Of a DNA stretch of 64,000 bases, positions 1 through 8,668 are shown one piece after another. The stretch comes from Saccharopolyspora elongata (GTDB lineage: Bacteria > Actinomycetota > Actinomycetes > Mycobacteriales > Pseudonocardiaceae). Under the pieces are notes generated by a model. That model did not search any database and was not told the origin of the DNA. It saw nothing but the letters and a program-made list of their open reading frames with translations. Position numbers and translations under genes: made by a program. The number at the start of each line of letters is the position of its first letter. Within the stretch, counting starts at the first letter, position 1. Location of the stretch: assembly GCF_004348985.1 (NCBI RefSeq), contig NZ_SMKW01000012.1, forward strand, positions 1-64,000, written 5' to 3'.

Positions 1-334
1 CGGCCACCCCGCAACGCAAGCCGCCACCCCGCCAGCCCACTCCGGGCCATCCCCGCGATACAAAGCCGCCCCGGGGCTGCGGGTCGGATGTCAAGGCTGA
101 AACCCCGAAGGGGCGGCCGCTAGGCCGGGCTTGACCTCCGGCCCGCAGCCCCACGATCCACCCATCGCGGGGATGGCCCCAAAACACACCAAACCTCTAA
201 AAGTCCCAACCCCGCCCCACCTCCAACCAAAACCCCAGCAAAACCCCAACCCCTCCAAAGGCCCGAACCCCCCAACCCCCAAACCCCCCGTACGATCCCA
301 ACCCCAACCCCACCCAGCAAAGGACGCCCAAAAG
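1..334. other. Non-coding stretch: large hairpin followed by C/A-rich tract
   Basis: No convincing gene is seen here. Positions 44-179 form an imperfect inverted repeat (listed separately). Positions about 180-330 are strikingly poor in G on the plus strand, with runs such as AACCCC and CCCCCCAACCCCC. The complementary strand therefore carries several G-runs that could form G-quadruplexes. A reading frame without stops runs from 131 into the MaoC gene, but its codons are A-rich at wobble positions, unlike the neighbouring genes, so it is probably not translated. Confidence 0.6.
44..179. repeat. Imperfect inverted repeat (large hairpin)
   Basis: Positions 44-59 pair perfectly (16 bp) with 164-179. 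Positions 73-95 pair with 130-152 at 21 of 23 positions. The centre holds a third small stem, CCCC-GAA-GGGG, at 103-113. The segments between the two long stems (60-72 and 153-163) do not match. Together the arms make a branched hairpin of about 136 nt. It could be a repetitive-element relic, a structured RNA or a terminator for a gene beyond the window edge; the sequence does not decide which. Confidence 0.7.
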
Positions 335-793
335 ATGGCGATCGATCCAGCGGTGATCGGCAAGCGCCTCCCGGAGATCGAGGCAGAGATAGAACCGGGC
401 CGCCTCCAACAGTTCGCGGCAGCGATAGGCGAAACGGACCCGATCTACACCGACCGCTCCGCCGCCCGAGCCGCCGGTCACCCAGATCTCCCGGTACCGC
501 CGACGTTCCTGTTCGGCCTAACCCTGCAAGGCCCGGATTCCTTCGGCTTCATAGCCGATCTCGGCGTCGACCTACGCCACGTCCTGCACGGCGAGCAGGG
601 GTTCACCTACCACTCCACCGCCCACGCCGGCGACACCCTGGTGCTACGCCCGGTGATCACCGACGTCTACGCCAAAAAGAACGGCAAACTGGAGTTCGTG
701 GTCCGCGAAACCGCCGTCACCCGCGACGACGGCAGCGCGGTGGCGGATCTCAAGGAGGTCCTGATCGTGCGCCACCCGCCGGCCGACGGCTGA
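335..793 (+). CDS. MaoC-like N-terminal (FAS1-type) dehydratase domain protein
   Basis: A 152-residue single hot-dog-fold protein of the type found at the N-terminus of MaoC-like (R)-hydratases. The family dehydrates or hydrates acyl thioesters; partner subunits often supply the catalytic half. Family-like segments include the early LPEIEAEIEPGRLQQFAAAIGETDPIY stretch (given here only as its location, residues about 9-35) and a central HVLHGEQGFTYH segment typical of the hot-dog helix region. The start at 335 is chosen because residues upstream are low-complexity proline-rich sequence and AAAGGA lies about 10 nt before it. It ends immediately before the convergent stop of the next gene (793/794). 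Substrate is unknown. Confidence 0.75.
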   Translation: MAIDPAVIGKRLPEIEAEIEPGRLQQFAAAIGETDPIYTDRSAARAAGHPDLPVPPTFLFGLTLQGPDSFGFIADLGVDLRHVLHGEQGFTYHSTAHAGDTLVLRPVITDVYAKKNGKLEFVVRETAVTRDDGSAVADLKEVLIVRHPPADG

Positions 794-2131
794 TCAGCGC
801 GCACCGGCCATCCGGTGGTGCCGGGCTTCCGGCTCCAGGACGAAGTCGTAGCCGGCGATGCGTCCCGGCCGCACCGCGACCCGGTCCACCGCCGGTCGCA
901 TGCCCGGCGCGGAGACGACCACCGTGACGTACTGCCGGGGCAGATCGTGCACCTCGTACTCGCCCGAGTTCGAGGTCACCAGGTGCGCCAGCTGACCGCC
1001 GGTCGGGTCGGTGACAGTCACGATGGCGCCGGGCACCGGCTCTCCGCCGGCGGCCCGCACGGTGCCGGCCAGGGTGTGGTGGTGCTTGGGCCGGGGTGCT
1101 TCGATCGCCGGGTCCACCACGACTTCGCTATCGTCCTCGTGCTCGTAGGCGCCCGCGGTGGTCACCGCTTCCGGGTCCGCGGCCTTCTTCCGCTTCATGC
1201 GCAGCTGGTTGAACACCACCAGCAGGACGCCCAGCGCGCACCAGGCAGCCAGGCCGAGGACGGCGGGCAGGGCTCCCGCGCCGTTGAAGTACAGGACGCC
1301 GCGCATCGAGTCCACGGCCTGCCCGAGCGGCAGGAACCGGTGCAGCGACTGGAAGAACACCGGCACCAGTTCCTTCGGGATGGCGCCGCTGCTGGAGGGC
1401 ATGCTCAGCAGCACGAACAGTCCCATGGCCACGCCGGGGATGAACTGCTTCACGAACGGCACGAGCCCGAACGTCGTCCACGCGACCGCCTGGGTTAGCA
1501 GGAAGCCGATCAGCATCAGGACCGGTTCGTTGTAGATCACGTCCATCGACAGCGCGGCGAAGTAGCACACCACGGAGGCGAACGCGCCGACTCCGGCCAG
1601 CGCCAGCAGTTTCTGCCGGGTGGTCAGCGCGGCGCGCAGCAGCATCATCACCGTGATGTAGGGCGGGATGTTCATCGCCAGCAGGACGTAGAAGAGGCCG
1701 GTGCCCATGACGTCGCCGGGCGCGGCCGGGGCGAGGTCGAGGAGCGCCAGGTGGTGGCCGCCGACCGTGGCGATCGGGGTGAACACCTGCTGCAGCACCA
1801 TCATCAGCGCCGAGCCGTTGGCCTTCGCGTAGAACAGCTGCCCGTCCGCGGGGTCGTAGGCGGCGACGGCCTGGCGCTGCAGGATCGCGTCGCGCGCGCC
1901 CTGCTCGTCGGGTACCGCTGTGACGTCGATGCCGCCGGGCATCGCCTGGGCGAAGGCGGCGTCGAGGTGCTGCGCCGCTTGCTCGCCGACCACCGCCACC
2001 GGCATGTTGTGCGGCGCCGGGGCGTGGAAGGGCAGCAGGTAGCACACCATGAATCCGACGATGAAGAACATCGGGAACCACAGCGCCGATGCCAGGGTGC
2101 GCACCAGTGAGCTCGGCTGTGCCTCGGTCAA
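794..2131 (-). CDS. ABC-2/DUF3533-type membrane protein with C-terminal carboxypeptidase-regulatory-like domain
   Basis: A 445-residue membrane protein. There is one membrane segment near residues 11-33, then a soluble extracytoplasmic part (about 35-140), then a cluster of about five membrane segments (about 143-308). This is the layout of the YhgE/Pip-like and DUF3533 group of ABC-2-type permeases. After a basic stretch (RMKRKK) and an acidic linker comes a beta-rich carboxypeptidase regulatory-like domain (about 350-435). That domain is normally extracellular, which is odd because the basic stretch predicts a cytoplasmic location. Start: TTG at 2131 with GAGGAGG a few bases upstream; GTG 2104 is the alternative. 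It is divergent from a TetR gene, which may control it. The substrate is not known. Confidence 0.7.
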   Translation of the reverse strand: MTEAQPSSLVRTLASALWFPMFFIVGFMVCYLLPFHAPAPHNMPVAVVGEQAAQHLDAAFAQAMPGGIDVTAVPDEQGARDAILQRQAVAAYDPADGQLFYAKANGSALMMVLQQVFTPIATVGGHHLALLDLAPAAPGDVMGTGLFYVLLAMNIPPYITVMMLLRAALTTRQKLLALAGVGAFASVVCYFAALSMDVIYNEPVLMLIGFLLTQAVAWTTFGLVPFVKQFIPGVAMGLFVLLSMPSSSGAIPKELVPVFFQSLHRFLPLGQAVDSMRGVLYFNGAGALPAVLGLAAWCALGVLLVVFNQLRMKRKKAADPEAVTTAGAYEHEDDSEVVVDPAIEAPRPKHHHTLAGTVRAAGGEPVPGAIVTVTDPTGGQLAHLVTSNSGEYEVHDLPRQYVTVVVSAPGMRPAVDRVAVRPGRIAGYDFVLEPEARHHRMAGAR

Positions 2132-2244
2132 GAAGCCTCCTCACGACGGGACGGGGGTGCGGCGCTGCACTGGTTCGGATCGCCCGGCCGAGGGCGAGAA
2201 CTACCCCATTGACGGTTAGCGACCCTAACGTATTTCTGCAGTCT

Positions 2245-2258
2245 GTGCAAAAATGCAC
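2245..2258. promoter_or_regulatory. Candidate operator between divergent membrane-protein and TetR genes
   Basis: The sequence GTGCAAAAATGCAC is a perfect dyad (GTGCA, 4-nt spacer, TGCAC) in the short intergenic region between the TetR gene and the membrane-protein gene. TetR regulators usually bind such sites next to their own gene, so autoregulation and control of the divergent gene is a reasonable inference. No binding evidence is available. Confidence 0.45.
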
Positions 2259-2343
2259 GGGTGCAACATCGGTTTGTCGGAGATGCCGGAAACCGGGCAC
2301 TAGGCTGAGACGGCCGCCCCGACGAGAGGAACGGACGCCCCCG

Positions 2344-2970
2344 ATGTCCAGGACGACGGCCGCGAGCAGCGCGGATGCCGAGCAGGCGTGCGGGCTGCGC
2401 GAGCGCAAGAAACGGGCGACCCGGCAGGCCCTGCAACAGGCGGCCGTCCGGCTGTTCCTGGACCGCGGCATGGACGCGGTCACCGTCGAGGACATCTGCG
2501 CCCGCGCCGAGGTCTCCCCGCGCACCTTCTTCAACTACTTCACCGCGAAGGAAGAAGTGCTGGTGCCCTGGGATCCGGAGAGCGTCGCGAGCACCGCGCG
2601 GCGAATCCTGGCCCAGCCCGCCGAGCGCTCGCCGCTGCAGGTGGCGCACGTCGCGCTCGGCGAAGCCATCGACGCCGCGATGGCCGCGCCCATCTGGCGC
2701 GACCAGGCGCGGCTGCTGCGCGACCACCCCGAGGCGCTGCGCCGGATCGTGCTCGCCTCGCGCGCTCTGGAGGCTGCGCTCGCCGACGGGCTCGCGCAGC
2801 GGCTCGGGCGAGACCGCGCGGACCGGTACGTCCGGTTGCTGGCGGCCACCTCGATCACGGCGATGCGCAGTTCGATCCAGTCCTGGCACGAGGCCGACCC
2901 GGACACCGACCTGCACGACTTCCTGGACGAGGCCTTCGACCTACTGGGCCGCGGCCTGCCACCCGGCTGA
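2344..2970 (+). CDS. TetR/AcrR family transcriptional regulator
   Basis: A 208-residue regulator. The N-terminal helix-turn-helix (about residues 20-70) has the TetR pattern: RKKRATRQALQQAAVRLF, then VTVEDICARAEVSPRTFFNYF, where the FFNYF end of the recognition helix is diagnostic. The C-terminal two thirds is a helical ligand/dimer domain of a generic type with no predicted ligand. The start at 2344 has GAGAGGAA upstream; longer in-frame starts back to 2089 would run through the intergenic region. The gene is divergent from the DUF3533-like membrane protein, its likely target, and is followed 37 nt later by a Nudix gene. Confidence 0.9.
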   Translation: MSRTTAASSADAEQACGLRERKKRATRQALQQAAVRLFLDRGMDAVTVEDICARAEVSPRTFFNYFTAKEEVLVPWDPESVASTARRILAQPAERSPLQVAHVALGEAIDAAMAAPIWRDQARLLRDHPEALRRIVLASRALEAALADGLAQRLGRDRADRYVRLLAATSITAMRSSIQSWHEADPDTDLHDFLDEAFDLLGRGLPPG

Positions 2971-3007
2971 CCGGTCCCCTGGCACCCGATCGAAAGGTAG
3001 GACCGCG

Positions 3008-3640
3008 ATGGTCGACGAACTCGCCACCCTCCCGCAGCGACCGGACGACGCGCGCCGGCAGATCGCGGCCCGCCTGGCCCGGTTCCGCACCAGGCGAATC
3101 CCGTTGCAGGGCCGCCGGGCCGCAGCGGTCGCGATCACCCTGGCCAGCGACGGCGGCGAGCTGGGCATCTGGCTGACCCGCCGGGCCGCGACGCTGCGCG
3201 CGCACGCGGGCCAGTTCGCGCTGCCGGGCGGGCGGCTCGATCCCGGCGAGGACGCACGGCAGGCCGCGCTGCGAGAACTGAGCGAGGAGCTGGGCGTGGC
3301 CGCGCGGGAGCAGGACGTGCTGGGGCGGCTCGACGACTACGCGACGCGCTCCGGTTATGTCATCTCGCCGATCGTGGTGTGGATCGGCTCCGCGCCGGAG
3401 TTGTCGCCGAATCCGGACGAGGTCGCGCGAGTGGACCTGGTGACGCTGTCCGAGCTGGACATCGCGCCCCGGTTCGTGGCCATCGCCGAGTCCGACCGGC
3501 CGGTCATCCAGCTGCCGCTGCTGGACACCCTGGTGCACGCCCCCACGGCGGCGGTCCTGCACCAGTTCCGCGAGGTCGTGCTGCACGGCCGGGACACCCG
3601 CGTCGCCGACCTGGAGCAACCGGTCTTCGCCTGGCGCTGA
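3008..3640 (+). CDS. Nudix hydrolase, CoA-diphosphatase-like
   Basis: A 210-residue Nudix protein. The Nudix box is complete: G-x5-E-x7-REUxEExGU is met by GRLDPGE followed by RELSEELGV near residues 78-100. Family members of this size with an N-terminal extension and a PLLD segment after the box resemble the NudL/YeaB group, which hydrolyses CoA and its derivatives to phosphopantetheine and ADP. The exact substrate cannot be told from sequence. AAAGGTAGG precedes the ATG. It follows the TetR gene closely but has no obvious functional link to it. Confidence 0.8.
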   Translation: MVDELATLPQRPDDARRQIAARLARFRTRRIPLQGRRAAAVAITLASDGGELGIWLTRRAATLRAHAGQFALPGGRLDPGEDARQAALRELSEELGVAAREQDVLGRLDDYATRSGYVISPIVVWIGSAPELSPNPDEVARVDLVTLSELDIAPRFVAIAESDRPVIQLPLLDTLVHAPTAAVLHQFREVVLHGRDTRVADLEQPVFAWR

Positions 3641-3710
3641 CCCGCTTTCGCGCCCTGGCAGGCGCACTGCGGGCGTAGCCTGGAGCGCGGAGGGAATGCC
3701 GGGAGAAACG

Positions 3711-4688
3711 ATGCGACGCGGGCGCACGCGCACGCTGTTCGCAGCGGCGCTGATCCTGCTCGCGGTGTTCGGCACGGCCGCCTGCGGCCTGTTCTCGACA
3801 CCGCGCGCCGGGTCCCCTGCGCCGCCGGAACAGCAGCCCGCCACCAGCGGCACCGCCCCGCCACCCGCCGGGATCCCGCCGCCGGGCCCGCCGGTGCTCG
3901 CGGTGAAGATCGACAACGTGGCCGATGCCCGGCCGCCGGTCGGCATCGGCGCCGCCGACGTGATCTACGTCGAGCCGGTCGAGGGCGGTTACAGCCGGCT
4001 GCTGGCGATCTTCGCCTCGCACCAGCCGCCGACCATCGGGCCGGTGCGCAGCGCGCGGGAGACCGACGCCGTGCTGCTCCCCCAGTTCGGCCACCCGACG
4101 CTCGCGTACTCCGGTGCGGCTCCCGAACTGCTGCCGCTCATCGCGGCGGCCCCGGTGACCGACGCCTCCGACGGGCACCAGCCCGCCGCCTACACCCGCG
4201 ACGAGTCGCGCACCGTCCCGCACAACCTGTTCCTCGACCCGGCGAAGCTGCCGCCCGGCGCGCCCTGGCCGGGTCAGAACCGGATCGTCGCCGGGCCGAC
4301 CCCCGGCGGCGGCACGCCGACGGACCACTACGAGGTCACCTACCCCTCCGCCACCGTCGGCTTCCAGTGGTCCGCCGAGGAGCACCGGTGGCTGGCCTCG
4401 ATGGACGGGGCGCCGTTCGCGTCGGTCGACGGCGGGCGGCTCGGCCCGCCGACGGTGGTGATCGAGCGGGTCAAGGTCCGCGAGTCGGCGATCCGCGACG
4501 CCGCGGGCAACCCGTCCCCGATCGCCGAAACGATCGGCAGCGGCGCGGTCTCGGTGCTCCGCGACGGGCGATCGTTCGAAGGCACCTGGTCCCGGCCCGC
4601 ACCCGATGCCGCGGCCACCTACACCGGCCCGTCGGGCGAGCCGCTGCTGCCCGCGCCCGGTCAGGTCTGGGTCGTGCTGGCGCCGTGA
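3711..4688 (+). CDS. DUF3048 (YerB-like) lipoprotein
   Basis: A 325-residue exported protein. It has a lipoprotein signal peptide: basic start, hydrophobic stretch, then a lipobox GTAAC near residue 24. A proline/alanine-rich linker precedes the DUF3048 domain, with typical segments PPVLAVKIDNVADARP, the GAADVIYVEPVEGG region and IGPVRSARETD. The function of the family is not established; membership rests on these motifs. The start at 3711 is preferred because GGGAGA lies at correct spacing; ATG 3696 has its ribosome-binding site too close. The stop overlaps the GTG of the CapA-like gene, so the two are probably translated together. Confidence 0.8.
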   Translation: MRRGRTRTLFAAALILLAVFGTAACGLFSTPRAGSPAPPEQQPATSGTAPPPAGIPPPGPPVLAVKIDNVADARPPVGIGAADVIYVEPVEGGYSRLLAIFASHQPPTIGPVRSARETDAVLLPQFGHPTLAYSGAAPELLPLIAAAPVTDASDGHQPAAYTRDESRTVPHNLFLDPAKLPPGAPWPGQNRIVAGPTPGGGTPTDHYEVTYPSATVGFQWSAEEHRWLASMDGAPFASVDGGRLGPPTVVIERVKVRESAIRDAAGNPSPIAETIGSGAVSVLRDGRSFEGTWSRPAPDAAATYTGPSGEPLLPAPGQVWVVLAP

Positions 4689-5794
4689 ACGGAATGGACC
4701 CGATCCGGCTCTTCCTGTGCGGCGACGTGATGCCAGGCCGCGGCGTCGACCAGATCCTGCCGCACCCCGGCGATCCGGGCCTGCACGAGGCGTACCTGCA
4801 CGACGCGCGCAGCTACGTCGCGGCGGCCGAGGCGCGCAACGGCCCGATCACCAAGCCCGTCGGCTTCGCCTGGCCCTGGGGCGACGCACTGCGCGCTCTC
4901 GACGTCGCCGCGCCCGACGTGCGGGTGATCAACCTGGAATCCAGCATCACCTGCAGCGGCGAGTTCGCCCCGGGCAAGGGCGTGCACTACCGGATGAACC
5001 CGGCGAACGTGGGCTGCCTGACCGCCGGGCATCCGGACGTCTGCAGCCTCGCCAACAACCACGTCCTGGACTTCGGCCGCCGGGGGCTCGACGACACGCT
5101 CGATGCGTTGTCCGGGGCGGGTCTGCGCTGGGTGGGCGCCGGGCACGACGCGGCGGAGGCGCGCCGACCGGCGGTGATCGGCACGCCTCGCGGCCGGGTC
5201 GTGGTCTTCGGCTACGGCGCCGCGTGCAGCGGCATCCCGGCGAGCTGGGCGGCGACCGCGAAGCGGTCGGGCGTCAACTTCCTGCCGGACCTCTCCGACC
5301 GGCGCGCCGCCGAGATCGCCGGCGAGATCCGCGAGCGGACCCGGCCCGGCGACGTCGTGGTCGTCTCGCTGCACTGGGGCACGAACTGGCAGTACCGCGT
5401 CGGGGCCGGCCAGGTCCGCTTCGCGCACCGGCTGATCGACGGCGGGGTGCACGTGGTGCACGGGCATTCCTCGCACCACCCACGGCCGATCGAGATCTAC
5501 CACAACCGGCTCGTGCTCTACGGCTGCGGCGACTTCATCGACGACTACGAGGGCATCCCGGGCTACGAGCAGTACCGCGACGATCTGCGCCTGCTGTTCT
5601 TCGCGTCGCTGGACGCGGGCGGCGAACTCGTCGACCTGCGCATGCTCCCGATGCAGGCCAGGCAGATGTGCCTGCACCCCGCATCGGCCGCCGACGCCGA
5701 CTGGCTCCGCGCCACCCTGGCCCGGATCAGCGCCGCGTTCGGCACCGATGTGGTGCTGTCGAACGGGACGCTGCGCGCGCGGCGCCAGGCGTGA
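4685..5794 (+). CDS. CapA-family (poly-gamma-glutamate synthesis-type) metallophosphatase-like protein
   Basis: A 369-residue CapA/PGA_cap protein. Metal-site motifs of the calcineurin-like fold are visible: GDVMPGRG near the N-terminus, NLESS, SLANNHVLDFG, LHWGTNW and HGHSSHHPRP. CapA is named for capsule poly-gamma-glutamate export, but actinobacterial members of this kind usually lack the cap operon; none is seen here, so a hydrolase or envelope role is more cautious. No signal peptide is evident. The GTG at 4685 overlaps the preceding stop (GTGA); ATG 4694 is possible. Confidence 0.75.
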   Translation: MNGMDPIRLFLCGDVMPGRGVDQILPHPGDPGLHEAYLHDARSYVAAAEARNGPITKPVGFAWPWGDALRALDVAAPDVRVINLESSITCSGEFAPGKGVHYRMNPANVGCLTAGHPDVCSLANNHVLDFGRRGLDDTLDALSGAGLRWVGAGHDAAEARRPAVIGTPRGRVVVFGYGAACSGIPASWAATAKRSGVNFLPDLSDRRAAEIAGEIRERTRPGDVVVVSLHWGTNWQYRVGAGQVRFAHRLIDGGVHVVHGHSSHHPRPIEIYHNRLVLYGCGDFIDDYEGIPGYEQYRDDLRLLFFASLDAGGELVDLRMLPMQARQMCLHPASAADADWLRATLARISAAFGTDVVLSNGTLRARRQA

Positions 5795-5885
5795 AGCGGC
5801 CGCCCGGGCGCGGCGGTGGCGCAGCGCTGCGGTACCGTCCCGCATTGTCCATATAGGACGACCCCACGAAGGAGCGACCCCTGGC

Positions 5886-6338
5886 ATGGCCCGCACCGAC
5901 GCCCCGGCGCGCCGCAGGCGCCGGGTCATCCGGATGGATCAGAGCGCTGCCCGGCAGCACCCGCCGCGCCGCCGCCGCGGCTACACCCTCCGGTTCGACA
6001 TCGGCGGCGTCACGGGCCACCTGACCACCAACGCCTACCCGGACGGGAAGCTCGGCGAGGTCTGGGTGAGCGTGGAGCAGCAGGGCAGCCCGCTCAGCGG
6101 CTTCCTGGACAGCCTGTTCGCCGCCGTCTCGCTGGGCCTGCAGCACGGTGTGCCGCTGGAGACCTACGTGGCGAAATACGCCGGCATGCAGTTCGAACCG
6201 CGCGGCCCGGTGTCCGATGCGGACATCGGCTACGCCCACTCCTTCCCCGACTACGTCTTCCGCCGCCTGGCCCTGGACTACCTGGACGCCCCGACGTGCA
6301 CCCGACTCGGCATCGTCGGTGGCCCGACCGAGGAGTAA
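5886..6338 (+). CDS. Stand-alone TSCPD-domain protein related to the C-terminus of B12-dependent ribonucleotide reductase
   Basis: A 150-residue protein. From about residue 32 it follows the C-terminal region of class II (NrdJ) ribonucleotide reductase. Shared family segments are YTLRFDIGGVTGHLTTN, YPDGKLGEVW, LQHGVPLETYV and DYVFRRLALDYL. The full enzyme is over 900 residues, so all catalytic barrel sequence is absent. The N-terminus is strongly arginine-rich. AGGAG at 5871-5875 supports ATG 5886; ATG 5934 is an alternative. It may bind or regulate a full-length NrdJ elsewhere, or be a repurposed fragment; neither can be settled here. Confidence 0.75.
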   Translation: MARTDAPARRRRRVIRMDQSAARQHPPRRRRGYTLRFDIGGVTGHLTTNAYPDGKLGEVWVSVEQQGSPLSGFLDSLFAAVSLGLQHGVPLETYVAKYAGMQFEPRGPVSDADIGYAHSFPDYVFRRLALDYLDAPTCTRLGIVGGPTEE

Positions 6339-6444
6339 CCCGGGCAAACGAGTGGTGATCGTTGTGCGGCCGGATAGCCCTTTGTACCTTTCGTCTTGCT
6401 AACCGAATCTTGCTCGCTGCATGCCACGGCATTCAGGAGGACGG

Positions 6445-8523
6445 ATGTCCCAGCACGCACCGCTCCGGCCCCGCAGGTGGTTGTTCGGTTCGGCGGCGCT
6501 GGCCACGGCACTCGTGGTCGGGCTCACCGCGCAGACCTCGCCGGCGACCGCGCAGGGCGGACCCGATGACCTGCGGTCCTGGGAGCGGGCGCTGCAGCGG
6601 GAGGTCGATGCCGACAGCGCGGCGCGGATGAGCGAAGCGATGTCCACCTACCCCGGCCGGGTCGGCACCGAAGGCGCCGAGCGCAGGGCGAACTACTCGG
6701 TGGACGAGCTGACCAAGTGGGGCCTGAACGCGAGACTGGAGAGCTACAGCGTCTACGCCTCGGTGCCGCAGCACATCGCGGTGACCATGACCGGCCCGCA
6801 GCGGCGGGAGCTGGAGGTGAAGGAACCTCCTTACCCGTGGCACGAGAACTTCGAGGACGTGGTCGTCGGCTACAACGCCTATTCGCCTGCCGGCCAAGCC
6901 ACCTCGGACGTCGTCTACGTCAACTACGGCCTGCCGGACGACTACGCGCGGCTCGCCGAGATGGGCGTCGACGTCCGGGGCAAGATCGTGCTGGCCCGCT
7001 ACGGGCAGAGCTTCCGCGGGGTGAAGTCGAAGGTCGCCGAAGAGCACGGCGCCGCGGGCGTGATCCTGTACTCCGACCCCGCGGACGACGGCTTCACCCG
7101 GGGCGAGGTCTACCCGAACGGGCCGTGGCGCAACGCCGACGGCATCCAGCGCGGCAGCGTGCAGTACATCTTCCAGTACCCGGGCGACCCGCTCACGCCG
7201 GGACGACCGTCCACACAGGACACGCCCCGCCTCGATCCGTCGGACGCGGAGAACATGACGAGCGTGCCGACCACGCCGATCTCCTACGGCCAGGCCCAGC
7301 ACCTGCTGGCCGCGCTGCAAGGCCCGGAGGCGCCGGCGGAATGGCAGGGCGGCCTGGACCTGACCTACCGGGTGGGCCCCGGGCCGACCCGGGTCGACCT
7401 CGACCTGGACATCGACTACCGGCAGATCCCGGTGAACGACGTGATCGTCGAGATCCCCGGCTCGAAGCACCCGGAGCAGAAGGTGGTCCTGGGGGCGCAC
7501 TACGACTCCTGGACCTACGGCACCAAGGACGACGTGTCGGGGTGGACGACGCTGATGGAAGCGGCGCGGGCGCTGGCCGAACTTCGCGACCGCGGCTGGC
7601 AACCGGAGCGGACCATCGTGCTGGCCGGCTGGGACGGCGAGGAGTACGGGCTGCTGGGCGCGACCGAATGGGTCGAACAGCACCGCGCCGACCTGCTGGA
7701 GAACGCCCTGGTGTACCTGAACATGGACGGCGCGGGCGGCGGCAAGAACTTCTCCGCAGGCTCGGTCCCCGCGCTCGACGCCGTGCTGGCCGACATCGCC
7801 AAGGACGTCCGCGATCCCGAGCACGGCACGCTGTACCGGAACTGGCAGCAGGCCTCGGGTGAGCAGGACCCGGTGCCGGACCGGCTGGGCAGCGGCTCGG
7901 ACTACACGCCGTTCCTGGACCACCTCGGCATCGCCTCGGCCGAGTTCGGCACGTCGACGCCGAGCGGCGAGTACCACAGCGCCTACGACGACCTGCGCAT
8001 GATGCGCGAGTTCCTCGACCCCGGTTACCGGTACCACGAGGCGTCCGCCGCGTACGCGGGCACTTTCGCGTTGCGCATGGCCGGTTCTGACATCGCGCTG
8101 ATGCTCTACTCCGACTACGCGACAGCGGTCGAGGGCCATCTGCGGGACCTGGACGAGAAGCAGGCCGACGGCCAGGTCGTCGACCTCTCCCCCGCCTACG
8201 CCGCGGCGCGGGAATGGCACGCGGCGGCCAAGCGGCTGGAGAGCGAAGCGCACGGCGTCCGCGGCGAGCGCGCCGACGCAATCAACGACGCACTGATCGC
8301 CCAGGAACGCGCGTTGACCCAGCAGGAAGGCCTGCCCGGCCGGGACTGGTACAAGCACATGGTCTACGCGCCGGGCCTGTACACGGGTTACGCGGTCCAG
8401 CCGCTGTCGGCGATCGACGACGCGATCACCGGCGACGACCCGGCAACGGCCGAGAAGTACCGCGACCTGCTCGTGGACTCACTGCACAAGGCAACCGAGG
8501 CTGCACGAGGCGCCGTGCGGTAG
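6445..8523 (+). CDS. Secreted M28 family metallopeptidase (glutamate carboxypeptidase II-like)
   Basis: A 692-residue exported zinc peptidase with the same plan as human GCPII. It has a signal peptide (about residues 1-36), a protease-associated domain inserted before the catalytic core, an M28 catalytic domain, and a C-terminal helical dimerisation-like region. Zinc and catalytic motifs are GAHYDSW (about residue 350), KDDVSG, GWDGEEYGLLG (about 398), LNMDG and, late, EYHSAYDD. It should trim C-terminal or peptide substrates outside the cell; specificity is unknown. GGAGGA at correct spacing fixes ATG 6445 rather than 6421. Confidence 0.88.
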   Translation: MSQHAPLRPRRWLFGSAALATALVVGLTAQTSPATAQGGPDDLRSWERALQREVDADSAARMSEAMSTYPGRVGTEGAERRANYSVDELTKWGLNARLESYSVYASVPQHIAVTMTGPQRRELEVKEPPYPWHENFEDVVVGYNAYSPAGQATSDVVYVNYGLPDDYARLAEMGVDVRGKIVLARYGQSFRGVKSKVAEEHGAAGVILYSDPADDGFTRGEVYPNGPWRNADGIQRGSVQYIFQYPGDPLTPGRPSTQDTPRLDPSDAENMTSVPTTPISYGQAQHLLAALQGPEAPAEWQGGLDLTYRVGPGPTRVDLDLDIDYRQIPVNDVIVEIPGSKHPEQKVVLGAHYDSWTYGTKDDVSGWTTLMEAARALAELRDRGWQPERTIVLAGWDGEEYGLLGATEWVEQHRADLLENALVYLNMDGAGGGKNFSAGSVPALDAVLADIAKDVRDPEHGTLYRNWQQASGEQDPVPDRLGSGSDYTPFLDHLGIASAEFGTSTPSGEYHSAYDDLRMMREFLDPGYRYHEASAAYAGTFALRMAGSDIALMLYSDYATAVEGHLRDLDEKQADGQVVDLSPAYAAAREWHAAAKRLESEAHGVRGERADAINDALIAQERALTQQEGLPGRDWYKHMVYAPGLYTGYAVQPLSAIDDAITGDDPATAEKYRDLLVDSLHKATEAARGAVR

Positions 8524-8668
8524 CGGGTAGAACGGGGAGCATGCGCGCGATCGTCCTCGACACCGCAGGAGCCACACCGGCGCAGTTCGGGGCGCGGCGA
8601 TCGGGGGTTTCCGGGGGCGCCTCGGCTAGGGTGATCCTTTTCCGGCTTCGTGGAAGGGACCCGCAGCG

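Noticed and set aside
131-334. Proline-rich N-terminal extension of the MaoC-like protein
   Set aside because: Codon wobble bases are unlike the genome, the segment overlaps the hairpin, and a ribosome-binding site supports the start at 335.
1128-2534. Long minus-strand frame overlapping the membrane protein and the TetR gene start
   Set aside because: Arg-rich composition and conflict with two supported genes; it also crosses the divergent promoter.
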